Positions 1-6,278 of a DNA stretch of 7,479 bases are shown here, in pieces. The first letter of the stretch is position 1. The number at the start of each line of letters is the position of its first letter. The position numbers were made by a program, and so were the translations under genes. Location of the stretch: NCBI GenBank assembly GCA_018969805.1, contig JAGWXQ010000069.1:1-7479 (forward strand), in the 5' to 3' direction. The notes under the pieces were generated by a model. The model made no database searches and had not been told where the DNA came from. It saw only the letters and a list, made by a program, of their open reading frames with translations. Source of the stretch: Paenibacillaceae bacterium (GTDB taxonomy: Bacteria > Bacillota > Bacilli > Paenibacillales > YIM-B00363).

Positions 1-180
1 GTGTCTTTTGAACAAAATAAACTACGTCTTTCATTTCATCAAGGAACGATGTGGCAAAAGTTCGTGCTCAGACGTTCGGATGGAAAAAAATTGGAGCTTA
101 CTGTGGAAAAGAACGGCCAAGTCGTAGCGAATCGATTCACGCAACCTTTTATTCCGAAATTGGGCGGTTGTTTGTGTTAG
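1..180 (+). CDS. 3' end of an unrecognised gene, partial at left edge
   Basis: Frame 1 is open from the first base to a TAG at 178-180 and encodes 59 residues. It has normal-looking protein composition, with alternating hydrophobic and charged residues and a segment reading KKLELTVEKNGQVVANRF that resembles paired beta strands. The GTG at base 1 may be an internal Val, because no upstream sequence is available to show a ribosome binding site. A rho-independent terminator of the same orientation follows at 255-294, which supports a plus-strand transcript ending here. The product family is not recognised. An oddity is that the overlapping frame 3 is open from 21 to 248 and its last 23 codons (about 178-248, reading LATTQLCFAKQIDDVHTDAH...) also look protein-like and stop only a few bases before the terminator. 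The gene may therefore really run to 248 through a -1 shift, caused by a mutation or a sequence error. Confidence 0.4.
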   Translation: MSFEQNKLRLSFHQGTMWQKFVLRRSDGKKLELTVEKNGQVVANRFTQPFIPKLGGCLC

Positions 181-254
181 CAACAACGCAACTTTGTTTT
201 GCGAAACAGATCGATGACGTGCATACGGATGCGCACCCGTTTTTATGACCATGC

Positions 255-294
255 CGTTCCTTACCGGTGATGATCGGTAAGGAACGATTTTTTT
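255..294 (+). terminator. rho-independent terminator of the left-edge gene
   Basis: A perfect 12-bp inverted repeat, CGTTCCTTACCG at 255-266 and CGGTAAGGAACG at 275-286, encloses an 8-base loop. A T-rich tract (ATTTTTTT) follows on the plus strand. On the minus strand no comparable U tract follows the stem, so it serves the plus-strand gene and is not an obvious terminator for the convergent rnz. Confidence 0.88.
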
Positions 295-349
295 CTAAAA
301 ACGGCTTGTTGGATGCACCGGAATGGACTGTGGTCGATCGCGCACGGCA

Positions 350-1276
350 TCATTGCTTACGCGGTATGACGTACGACCAGTGGTCTTCTGCGACAAAGCT
401 GTTGGGCATGATGTGCCGTGCTTCTGCACACAGCACGGGCAATTGCTCTTCTTGATACCGCGACGAAATGTGCGTCATGATCAGCGTGTGCACGTGCGCT
501 TCTTTTGCCATAAGCGCAACTTCGCGCGCGGTCGCATGGTAGTACACCTTTGCTTGCTCTGCCCGCTCATGCGCGTACGTCGCTTCATGAACGAGCACGT
601 CCGCATCGCGGGCAAGCGAGACGACCGCATCACAAGGGCGCGTATCCCCACATATCGTCACGATACGTCCAGGGATCGGTGGAGAACAATACGTCTTCCC
701 ATCGATGTGTGTACCGTCGGGCAACACGACCGTCTCTCCGCGCTTGATGCGCGCATACAGCGGTCCAGGCTCAAGACCGAGTGACCGCAATCGCTCTGCA
801 TCAAGCATGCCAAGCTGGGGCTTTTCTTCGATGCGGTACCCATACGACGCGATCCGATGCTGCAGCAGCTGCGCATGAATGATACATTGCTCATCTTCAT
901 AGCGCCATCCGTCGTATACGTCCACAAACTCAAGCGCATAATCCAGCCGCGTCTCACTCACGTCCAAAGCTGCCATCACAAACGCCTTCGTGCCGACTGG
1001 CCCAAAAATGCGCACCGGAGACTGTCCACCTTGGTGCGACCTGCTCGTCAGCAAGCCCGGCAACCCAAACACATGATCGCCATGCAAATGGGTAATGAAT
1101 ACGTATTCTAATTTTGCTGGTTTGAGCGGCGACCGCATAAGCTGGTGCTGTGTCCCTTCGCCAACGTCAAACAACCAAAACGATCCCCGCTCCGCATGCA
1201 ACAACAAGGCAACAGACGAGACGTTGCGGTGTTTTGAGGGCAAACCCGCTCCAGTGCCTAAAAAATACAGTTCCAC
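350..1276 (-). CDS. rnz: ribonuclease Z (tRNA 3'-processing endonuclease)
   Basis: RNase Z is the zinc metallo-beta-lactamase-fold endonuclease that cuts pre-tRNAs lacking an encoded CCA just after the discriminator base, so that CCA can be added. It acts in the cytoplasm as a dimer. The 308-residue product matches the usual short bacterial form. The N-terminal strand LYFLGTGAGLPS is followed by the zinc motif HLHGDH (H63, H65, D67, H68). Further ligand or catalytic positions are H140 in HRIASYGYRI, D211 in CGDTRP, HEATY at 230-234, H247 in YYHATARE and H269 in MTHISSRY. The spacing matches what I recall for the B. subtilis enzyme. The Gly/Pro-containing segment near 167-180 fits the substrate-binding flexible arm. 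GTG at 1274-1276 is chosen as start because AAGGAGG lies 6 bases upstream and it gives the canonical N-terminus; the frame is open further upstream but lies inside metH. The gene is second in an operon with metH, one base apart, so translational coupling is likely. All key residues are present. Confidence 0.96.
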   Translation of the reverse strand: MELYFLGTGAGLPSKHRNVSSVALLLHAERGSFWLFDVGEGTQHQLMRSPLKPAKLEYVFITHLHGDHVFGLPGLLTSRSHQGGQSPVRIFGPVGTKAFVMAALDVSETRLDYALEFVDVYDGWRYEDEQCIIHAQLLQHRIASYGYRIEEKPQLGMLDAERLRSLGLEPGPLYARIKRGETVVLPDGTHIDGKTYCSPPIPGRIVTICGDTRPCDAVVSLARDADVLVHEATYAHERAEQAKVYYHATAREVALMAKEAHVHTLIMTHISSRYQEEQLPVLCAEARHIMPNSFVAEDHWSYVIPRKQ

Positions 1277-1277
1277 G

Positions 1278-4200
1278 TCACTCCTCCTTTTCGACGTTGA
1301 AATACCGCGCCTCTGGATGGGAAAACACAATTGCCGACACCGACGCTTCCGGCTCCATCATCCACTCCTCAGTCAACGCTACACCGATGTCCGTCGCCTC
1401 CAGCAACGAAAACAACGCCCCCTGATCTTCCAGCGCTGGACACGCCGGATATCCAAATGAAAACCGCTGTCCGACATACCGGGCAGCAAACAGATCGGCC
1501 ATCCGCATCGTCGGATCGTCACCAATGCCCCAATCATCGCGCATCCGCTGGTGCATGCGCTCCGCAAACGCCTCCGCCATCTCAATCGCCAGTGCTTGCA
1601 CCGCATGCGACTGGACATACGCACCGTCTGCCTTCAATCGCTCCGCTTGCGCACGCACACCAGCACCCGTTGTCACCACAAACATCCCTACATAATCCAT
1701 CTCCCCAGACTTCGGCCGCACATAATCCGAAAGGCACAAATACGGAGCGACCCGCTGCCTTGGAAACGTAAACGTATGCAAGATCGATGCATGGTCGTCT
1801 GGATCATAAATGATGAGTCGATCGCCTTCGGACTGTGCGGGAAAAAATCGATACACGCCGTGCGCACGCAAAAAGCCTTGTTCGAGCAACGTCTGCACGG
1901 TTTCCAGCAGCATCATCGCTTTGGGGTCTTTTTGCTCCAACAGCGCCTCTACGTTTCCTTTAAGCCCGAGATGGTGTCCGAGCAGCATCCGCATATTGAC
2001 ATACTGCCACAGCTCGTGCACCGGTACCGACCGAAGGACGTGCCTTTGACAATCGCGCGGCACCTTGATCGGGACATCGCGCCGCACAGACGACGCGTGC
2101 ACGTGCACTGTACGATCGACCGGTGCATCCGGTATCGCGGCGACTGCCTGCGCAGCTGCCTGATCGATGAGCGCGATGCGCTCCTCTGGATCCATAAGCC
2201 CATTGGCAAGCGCAAGCCCGTCCATGGCATCTTTGGCGTACAACACAGGACCATGATACATCGGTGCAATGCGCGTTTTTGTAAATTTGCGCGTCAATGC
2301 TGCCCCCCCGACGAGGATCGGCACCGAAATGCCCGCATCGCGCAAATCTGCTGCGGTCAACACCATTTGTTGCGCGGACTTCACAAGCAATCCCGATAAC
2401 CCCACCATATCTGGATTGTGCATACGCACCGCTTCAATAATGTCCTGCGATGGGACTTTGATGCCAAGATTGACAATTTCGTATCCGTTGTTGGCCAAAA
2501 TGATTTCGACCAAATTTTTGCCGATGTCGTGCACGTCCCCTTTGACCGTCGCAAGCAACACTTTCCCTTTTGATGCCGTTTGCTCCTGTTCCATGTGCGG
2601 TTCTAAGAAAGCGACCGCAGCTTTCATCACTTCCGCACTTTGCAGCACTTCTGCGACGATGAGTTCGTTGTTGCCAAACAACTGCCCGACCCGATCCATC
2701 CCCCGCATGAGTGGTCCGTTGATGATGTCCAAAGGCGCATAGTGCGTCAGCGCTTCCGACAAGTCTGCAACCAACCCTTCTTTCGTCCCCTCGATTACGC
2801 ACGCCGCCAAACGGTCTTCCAGTGGCAACGCTGTGGCCGCCACTTTTGGCGCACGGGTCACTTCACGAAAATGCGCCGTAAACTGTGCCAACGTCTCATC
2901 GCTCGTCTCAAACAACAACCGCTCCGCAAGCGCACGCTCGTGCTCTGGAATCGATGCGTATCGCTCACACTTCTCCGTATTGACGATCGCATAATCGAGT
3001 CCCGCTTTCGTACAATGGTACAAAAATACCGCATTGAGCACTTCACGGCCCGCCTCTGGGAGACCAAAAGACACATTGCTAATGCCCAAAACGGTCGCGC
3101 ATTGCGGCAAATGTGCACGAATAAGCCGAATGCCTTCAATCGTCGCCGCCGCCGACCCAATATACTGTGGATCGCCCGATCCGACCGGAAATACGTTTGG
3201 ATCAAAAATAATGTCTTCTTGACGGACACCATAGGTGTGCACAAGCACATCAAACGCACGCAGTGCGACACGCAACTTGTCGTCTGCCCACACCGCCATC
3301 CCCTGCTCATCGATCAGTCCGACGACGACCGCCGCCCCATAGCGATGCATGAGCGGTACGACTTCATCGAAGCGCCCAAGCCCGTCTTCCATGTTTATGC
3401 TATTAATGATGCATTTGCCTTGTGCATGGCGCAATGCGACGTGGATCGCTTCTGCATCCGTCGAATCAATCATGATCGGCACTTTCACTTTTTTTGCCAC
3501 AAGCTGCATCAATTGCCCCATGACGACACGCTCATCGATTTCCGTATCTTGTACGTTGATGTCGATGATCTGAGCCCCTTTTTTTACTTGCGCTCGGGCA
3601 ATTTCACTCGCTTCTTCGAGCTTGCCCTCCATGATCAGCCGCTTAAACTTGCGCGAACCGATCACATTCGTCCGCTCTCCGACCAGCACCGGCCGCACCG
3701 CATCTTCGCGAAACACCGTCTCTATGCCCGAAACGGCCGGTGGATGGTGTCCCACCCGTGAACGGGGTGGAATGTCCGCAAACGCGTCCGCAATCGCGCG
3801 GATGTGTGCCGGAGTCGTCCCGCAGCACCCTCCGACGACGTTGATCCATCCTTCGCGCCCAAACGCTGCGAGCTTCCGCGCAAGCGACTGTGGCGATTCG
3901 TGGTACATCCCAAGCTCATCCGGCAACCCCGCGTTGGGGTAACAGACGATCGCTGCATCCGTGCGCTCAGACAGCGTACGAATGTGGTCGCGCATAAATT
4001 CCGGACCCGTCGCACAGTTGAGCCCGATGACGACTGGACGCACATGCTCCAGCGAGACGAGAAACGATTCGATCGGTTGGCCTGCAAGCATCGTCCCCAT
4101 CGGCTCAATCGTACATGAGAGCATGATCGGAAGATGCTTCCCGGTGTGCGCAAACGCATTGTGCAACGCAATGCATCCCGCCTTGACGTTGAGCGTGTCT

Positions 4201-4694
4201 TGCGACGTCTCCATGAGCAGGACATCGACCCCACCGTCGATCAGTGCGATCGCCTGCTCCTCATACGAAGCGATGAGTGCATCAAACGTGACCCCACCGG
4301 TCACACACAGCGTCTTCGTCGTCGGACCGAGTGCCCCCGCAACAAACCGTGGCCACTGCTCCGTAGACACCGCGTCTCGCTCCTGTACCGCCAATCGGGC
4401 AGCAGCCAACGTAATTTCCCGTGCCCGATCTTTTAATCCATATTCGTCCAAGACGATCGACATCGATCCAAACGTATTCGTCTCAATGATGTCTGCGCCT
4501 GCTTCGTAATACGCCCGATGAATGCCCGCAATGACGTCAGGACGCGTAATACACAAATATTCGTTGCACCCATCGTACTGCGCTCCACCAAAATCGTCTT
4601 CTTGCAGCGCTGCTTGCTGAATCATCGTGCCCATCGCACCATCGAGCACAAGCACCTTGCGCTGCAACTGACGCTCAAACAACGATTGTCCCAT
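1278..4694 (-). CDS. metH: cobalamin-dependent methionine synthase
   Basis: MetH transfers the methyl group of 5-methyl-tetrahydrofolate to homocysteine through enzyme-bound cobalamin, giving methionine and tetrahydrofolate in the cytoplasm. The 1138-residue product is complete and contains all four modules. The homocysteine-binding module (about 1-320) has zinc ligands C227 in GLNC and C290/C291 in GGCCGTT. The pterin-binding module (about 335-620) contains VGERTNVIGSRKF, IIDINVQD and MIDSTD. The cap and B12-binding modules (about 630-845) have the lower axial His in DVHDIG (H722) and LVGGAALT. The C-terminal AdoMet-dependent reactivation module (about 885-1138) has RFSFGYPACPALEDQ near 1077 and a WMMEPEASVSAIVFSHP end. 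It is somewhat shorter than E. coli MetH (about 1227), as is common in Bacillota. The start at 4694 is preferred over an upstream in-frame codon at 4799 because it gives the family N-terminus and has AAAGGTGG 10 bases upstream. It heads the operon with rnz. No SAM, T-box or cobalamin riboswitch motif was seen upstream. Confidence 0.97.
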   Translation of the reverse strand: MGQSLFERQLQRKVLVLDGAMGTMIQQAALQEDDFGGAQYDGCNEYLCITRPDVIAGIHRAYYEAGADIIETNTFGSMSIVLDEYGLKDRAREITLAAARLAVQERDAVSTEQWPRFVAGALGPTTKTLCVTGGVTFDALIASYEEQAIALIDGGVDVLLMETSQDTLNVKAGCIALHNAFAHTGKHLPIMLSCTIEPMGTMLAGQPIESFLVSLEHVRPVVIGLNCATGPEFMRDHIRTLSERTDAAIVCYPNAGLPDELGMYHESPQSLARKLAAFGREGWINVVGGCCGTTPAHIRAIADAFADIPPRSRVGHHPPAVSGIETVFREDAVRPVLVGERTNVIGSRKFKRLIMEGKLEEASEIARAQVKKGAQIIDINVQDTEIDERVVMGQLMQLVAKKVKVPIMIDSTDAEAIHVALRHAQGKCIINSINMEDGLGRFDEVVPLMHRYGAAVVVGLIDEQGMAVWADDKLRVALRAFDVLVHTYGVRQEDIIFDPNVFPVGSGDPQYIGSAAATIEGIRLIRAHLPQCATVLGISNVSFGLPEAGREVLNAVFLYHCTKAGLDYAIVNTEKCERYASIPEHERALAERLLFETSDETLAQFTAHFREVTRAPKVAATALPLEDRLAACVIEGTKEGLVADLSEALTHYAPLDIINGPLMRGMDRVGQLFGNNELIVAEVLQSAEVMKAAVAFLEPHMEQEQTASKGKVLLATVKGDVHDIGKNLVEIILANNGYEIVNLGIKVPSQDIIEAVRMHNPDMVGLSGLLVKSAQQMVLTAADLRDAGISVPILVGGAALTRKFTKTRIAPMYHGPVLYAKDAMDGLALANGLMDPEERIALIDQAAAQAVAAIPDAPVDRTVHVHASSVRRDVPIKVPRDCQRHVLRSVPVHELWQYVNMRMLLGHHLGLKGNVEALLEQKDPKAMMLLETVQTLLEQGFLRAHGVYRFFPAQSEGDRLIIYDPDDHASILHTFTFPRQRVAPYLCLSDYVRPKSGEMDYVGMFVVTTGAGVRAQAERLKADGAYVQSHAVQALAIEMAEAFAERMHQRMRDDWGIGDDPTMRMADLFAARYVGQRFSFGYPACPALEDQGALFSLLEATDIGVALTEEWMMEPEASVSAIVFSHPEARYFNVEKEE
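1283..1289 (-). promoter_or_regulatory. rnz ribosome binding site inside the metH 3' end
   Basis: On the minus strand AAGGAGG spans 1283-1289, six bases before the GTG at 1274-1276. The same bases encode the C-terminal Glu/Lys codons of metH, whose TGA (1278-1280) ends one base before the rnz start. This fixes the GTG start and suggests that terminating metH ribosomes feed rnz translation. Confidence 0.88.
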
Positions 4695-4704
4695 ATCCAC
4701 AACG

Positions 4705-4712
4705 CCACCTTT
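4705..4712 (-). promoter_or_regulatory. metH ribosome binding site
   Basis: The minus strand reads AAAGGTGG here, 10 bases before the ATG at 4692-4694. No comparable site precedes the longer alternative start at 4799, whose extra 35 residues are Cys-rich and unlike MetH. This site therefore decides the start. Confidence 0.75.
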
Positions 4713-4725
4713 ATTCGTTTCATGT

Positions 4726-4755
4726 AGTGTACCACAGCACCCGTATACTGCGCAA
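4726..4755 (-). promoter_or_regulatory. candidate sigma-A-type promoter of metH-rnz
   Basis: On the minus strand a weak -35-like TTGCGC (4750-4755) is separated by 18 bases from a -10-like TACACT (4726-4731). The -10 is preceded by TGG, giving the extended TGn form that can compensate for a poor -35. Transcription would start near 4719, leaving a leader of about 25 bases, just enough for the ribosome binding site. The assignment is by consensus only and another start further upstream cannot be excluded. Confidence 0.45.
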
Positions 4756-4843
4756 AAAAAAGCCACCCCGCACGCTGTCGCAACCGTCGATGCATGCATG
4801 AACGAGGGCGACTGCGTGTGTATGCACCGAAAAAGGAGCTAGT

Positions 4844-4924
4844 GTGAAAAACCGATGGTTTGAAATCAAGATGTGCCAATCATCGACGACACGAACGTGC
4901 CGATATACAGATAAATTCATATAA
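4844..4924 (+). CDS. possible 26-residue upstream ORF or leader peptide
   Basis: A GTG at 4844-4846 is preceded by AAAAAGGAG with a 5-base spacer, a strong Gram-positive ribosome binding site. The frame reads MKNRWFEIKMCQSSTTRTCR... and stops at TAA 4922-4924. The stop overlaps the start of the AAAAGGA site used by the next gene, an arrangement typical of translational coupling or of a regulatory uORF. The peptide has a basic N-terminus but no hydrophobic segment, so it is not a signal peptide, and it resembles no family I know. It could also be a chance frame, or the remnant of an older gene start. No run of one amino acid suggests attenuation. Confidence 0.33.
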   Translation: MKNRWFEIKMCQSSTTRTCRYTDKFI

Positions 4925-4929
4925 AAGGA
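4923..4929 (+). promoter_or_regulatory. ribosome binding site of the SLH-SGNH gene
   Basis: AAAAGGA ends 10 bases before the ATG at 4940 but only one base before the in-frame GTG at 4931. The spacing therefore selects ATG 4940. That start also gives a signal peptide that begins with a short basic n-region. Confidence 0.65.
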
Positions 4930-4939
4930 TGTGTCCACT

Positions 4940-6001
4940 ATGAACAAAGTACGCGATGCACTCGTGCTGATCGCCATGATCGTACCAAACACGTCGTATG
5001 CAATGTCCGACGATACACAAGGACATTGGGCAAAAGACGTCATCGCTTCGTGGAGGGAAACCGCTTGGATCGGGGGGTATCCGGATGGTACGTTTCGTCC
5101 CGATGCACCGATCACCCGCGCGGAGTTTGTCGCTCTACTCAGTACTGCTGCACCGCTGGTAGAAGAACAGTCTTTTGACTACGTCGATGTGACAATCGAT
5201 CATTGGTATGCACAAGCATTGCGTAAAGCAAAAGCAGCAAACGCCATTTCTGGATACCCCGGAGGCGTATTTGCCCCCACAAAGCCGATTATCCGTGCAG
5301 AAGCCGCCTCGTTAATTGGGCGTGTAAAAAAATGGAAAGAACAGCCCGCGTTATCCGATCCGTACACGGACGCTGTGTCGATCGCCGAATGGAGCAAAGG
5401 GTTCGTCGGGGCATCTGTCGCTCTTGGAGTCATGAAAGGATACCCTGACGGTACGTTTCGCCCGATGCATCCGATCACGCGCGCAGAAGCGGTCATCGTA
5501 CTGCACCGCAGCATGCTCGAGGGTCAGAAGCCGATCCATATCGCCGCCCTCGGTGACTCCTTGACGGCAGGATTTGGTGACGAGACAAACATCGGATACG
5601 TACACCGGCTCGGCAAAGAACTGCGCGCACGCACGCATTTGCCGATCTACGTACGGGCCAATTTTGCCGTCGTAGGTCAAAAAACGACGGATGTTTTGGA
5701 AATGCTTGAAGACACTGAAAAAAACATGGAGGCGCACACAATTCTCAAACAAGCGAACATCATCGTCATGACGATCGGTGGCAACGACATCTACCGTCTC
5801 GGTGAGCCACTCGATGTCGCCGTCGTCTCTGCGCGCATGCCCACAGCACGCGAACGTGTCAAAAAAATACTGACCAACGTACGCACCATAAATCCAACCG
5901 CACACATCACGTACGTTGGCTTGTACAGCCCCTTCGATGCAAGAGCATCCAAACTCATACAACAATGGAACGACGCCATCGCTCAGCGCGTTGAAGAATA
6001 A
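4940..6001 (+). CDS. secreted SLH-domain protein with truncated SGNH/GDSL hydrolase domain
   Basis: The 353-residue product begins with a signal peptide (basic MNKVRD, hydrophobic core, likely cleavage after TSYA, residue 21). Three SLH domains follow at about 24-72, 77-128 and 138-192, each with a GYPxGxFxP core and a TRAE-type motif (residues 59-62, IRAE at 118-121, 180-183). SLH triplets bind pyruvylated secondary cell-wall polymer and hold proteins on the cell surface. From about 198 an SGNH/GDSL hydrolase domain starts, with block I GDSLTAG (nucleophile S207), block II Gly in VVGQKTTD (G246) and block III GGND (280-283). Such domains usually hydrolyse esters of lipids, acyl groups or acetylated glycans; the substrate here is unknown. 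The frame hits TAA before block V (DxxH), which supplies the catalytic Asp and His, yet that block lies downstream in the same frame. As written the protein would keep its surface anchor but lack a complete triad. The gene is transcribed divergently from metH and convergently with a cadherin-type surface protein. Confidence 0.85.
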   Translation: MNKVRDALVLIAMIVPNTSYAMSDDTQGHWAKDVIASWRETAWIGGYPDGTFRPDAPITRAEFVALLSTAAPLVEEQSFDYVDVTIDHWYAQALRKAKAANAISGYPGGVFAPTKPIIRAEAASLIGRVKKWKEQPALSDPYTDAVSIAEWSKGFVGASVALGVMKGYPDGTFRPMHPITRAEAVIVLHRSMLEGQKPIHIAALGDSLTAGFGDETNIGYVHRLGKELRARTHLPIYVRANFAVVGQKTTDVLEMLEDTEKNMEAHTILKQANIIVMTIGGNDIYRLGEPLDVAVVSARMPTARERVKKILTNVRTINPTAHITYVGLYSPFDARASKLIQQWNDAIAQRVEE

Positions 6002-6130
6002 AACATGACGGTCGTATCAGACATATTTCCAAACGACACCACCCCTTACCTCGCTTGGGATAAGTACCACTTAAAAGGAAAGTTCATAAAAAAGACACAA
6101 ATACCCTTAGGCATACGCATCCCCTATTGA
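6002..6130 (+). pseudogene. stranded C-terminal SGNH segment with catalytic DxxH after an in-frame TAA
   Basis: Directly after the TAA at 5999-6001, the same frame continues as NMTVVSDIFPNDTTPYLAWD and then KYHLKG, up to a TGA at 6128-6130. In SGNH hydrolases the segment after block III typically runs through a VTVV-like strand, a substrate-loop region and then DxxH. Here D (6059-6061) and H (6068-6070) form DKYH at exactly such a place. A single base change of TAT or TAC (Tyr) to TAA would explain the break. After KYHLKG the frame loses family resemblance. A fragment in frame 3 (6129-6200, reading EHIDPYGCIRGIAKGIFVKR) looks like the final helix of this domain, which hints at a second lesion. 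No ribosome binding site was found for independent translation. Confidence 0.65.
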
Positions 6131-6238
6131 ACATATCGATCCATACGGCTGTATCCGCGGGATCGCAAAAGGAATTTTTGTGAAACGGATCGATTCATGA
6201 AAATACGGATTCGTATCAGTCCGCATCTTCGGTACTTA
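6131..6238. other. short spacer, no gene supported
   Basis: This stretch lies between the SGNH remnant and the shared terminator. It holds no independent gene with a ribosome binding site. The only coding hint is the frame-3 fragment ending with TGA at 6198-6200, described with the remnant. A small imperfect hairpin, ATACG/CGTAT around 6204-6216, is too weak to call. Confidence 0.5.
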
Positions 6239-6278
6239 AATACAAAACCGACTGCCCATAGGCAGTCGGTTTTGTATT
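6239..6278. terminator. bidirectional rho-independent terminator
   Basis: A perfect 18-bp inverted repeat (6239-6256 and 6261-6278) encloses the loop CATA. The GC-rich core CCGACTGCC/GGCAGTCGG is followed by TTTTGTATT on both strands, so it can end transcripts from either side. It serves the plus-strand SLH-SGNH gene and the convergent minus-strand surface gene, whose TAA stop (6277-6279) overlaps the foot of the stem. Confidence 0.92.

Noticed and set aside
255..286. The left terminator hairpin as the terminator for rnz
   Set aside because: On the minus strand no U tract follows the stem, so intrinsic termination in that direction is not supported.
323..1460. Open plus-strand frames antisense to rnz and the metH 3' end
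   Set aside because: They have low-complexity basic composition, no ribosome binding sites, and sit opposite an RNase Z with every active-site residue.
1551..3761. Long open plus-strand frames (1551-2399, 2640-3761) antisense to metH
   Set aside because: Their translations are rich in Arg, His and Cys with no domain pattern, and they lie opposite a complete, well-conserved MetH. They are by-products of its codon use.
4622..4724. Minus-strand frame starting MKRIKVALWIWDN that overlaps the metH start
   Set aside because: Its ATG lies immediately after the putative transcription start without a ribosome binding site, and most of the frame overlaps the MetH N-terminal codons.
4695..4799. Longer metH start at 4799
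   Set aside because: The extra 35 residues are Cys/Gly-rich and unlike MetH, they would span the candidate promoter, and no ribosome binding site precedes them.
4789..4800. Palindromic TGCATGCA as an operator
   Set aside because: It is a single short palindrome with no second copy and no fixed relation to a promoter; chance is an adequate explanation.
4931..4939. GTG start at 4931 for the SLH-SGNH gene
   Set aside because: It lies only one base from the AAAAGGA site, whereas ATG 4940 has workable spacing and gives a standard signal peptide.
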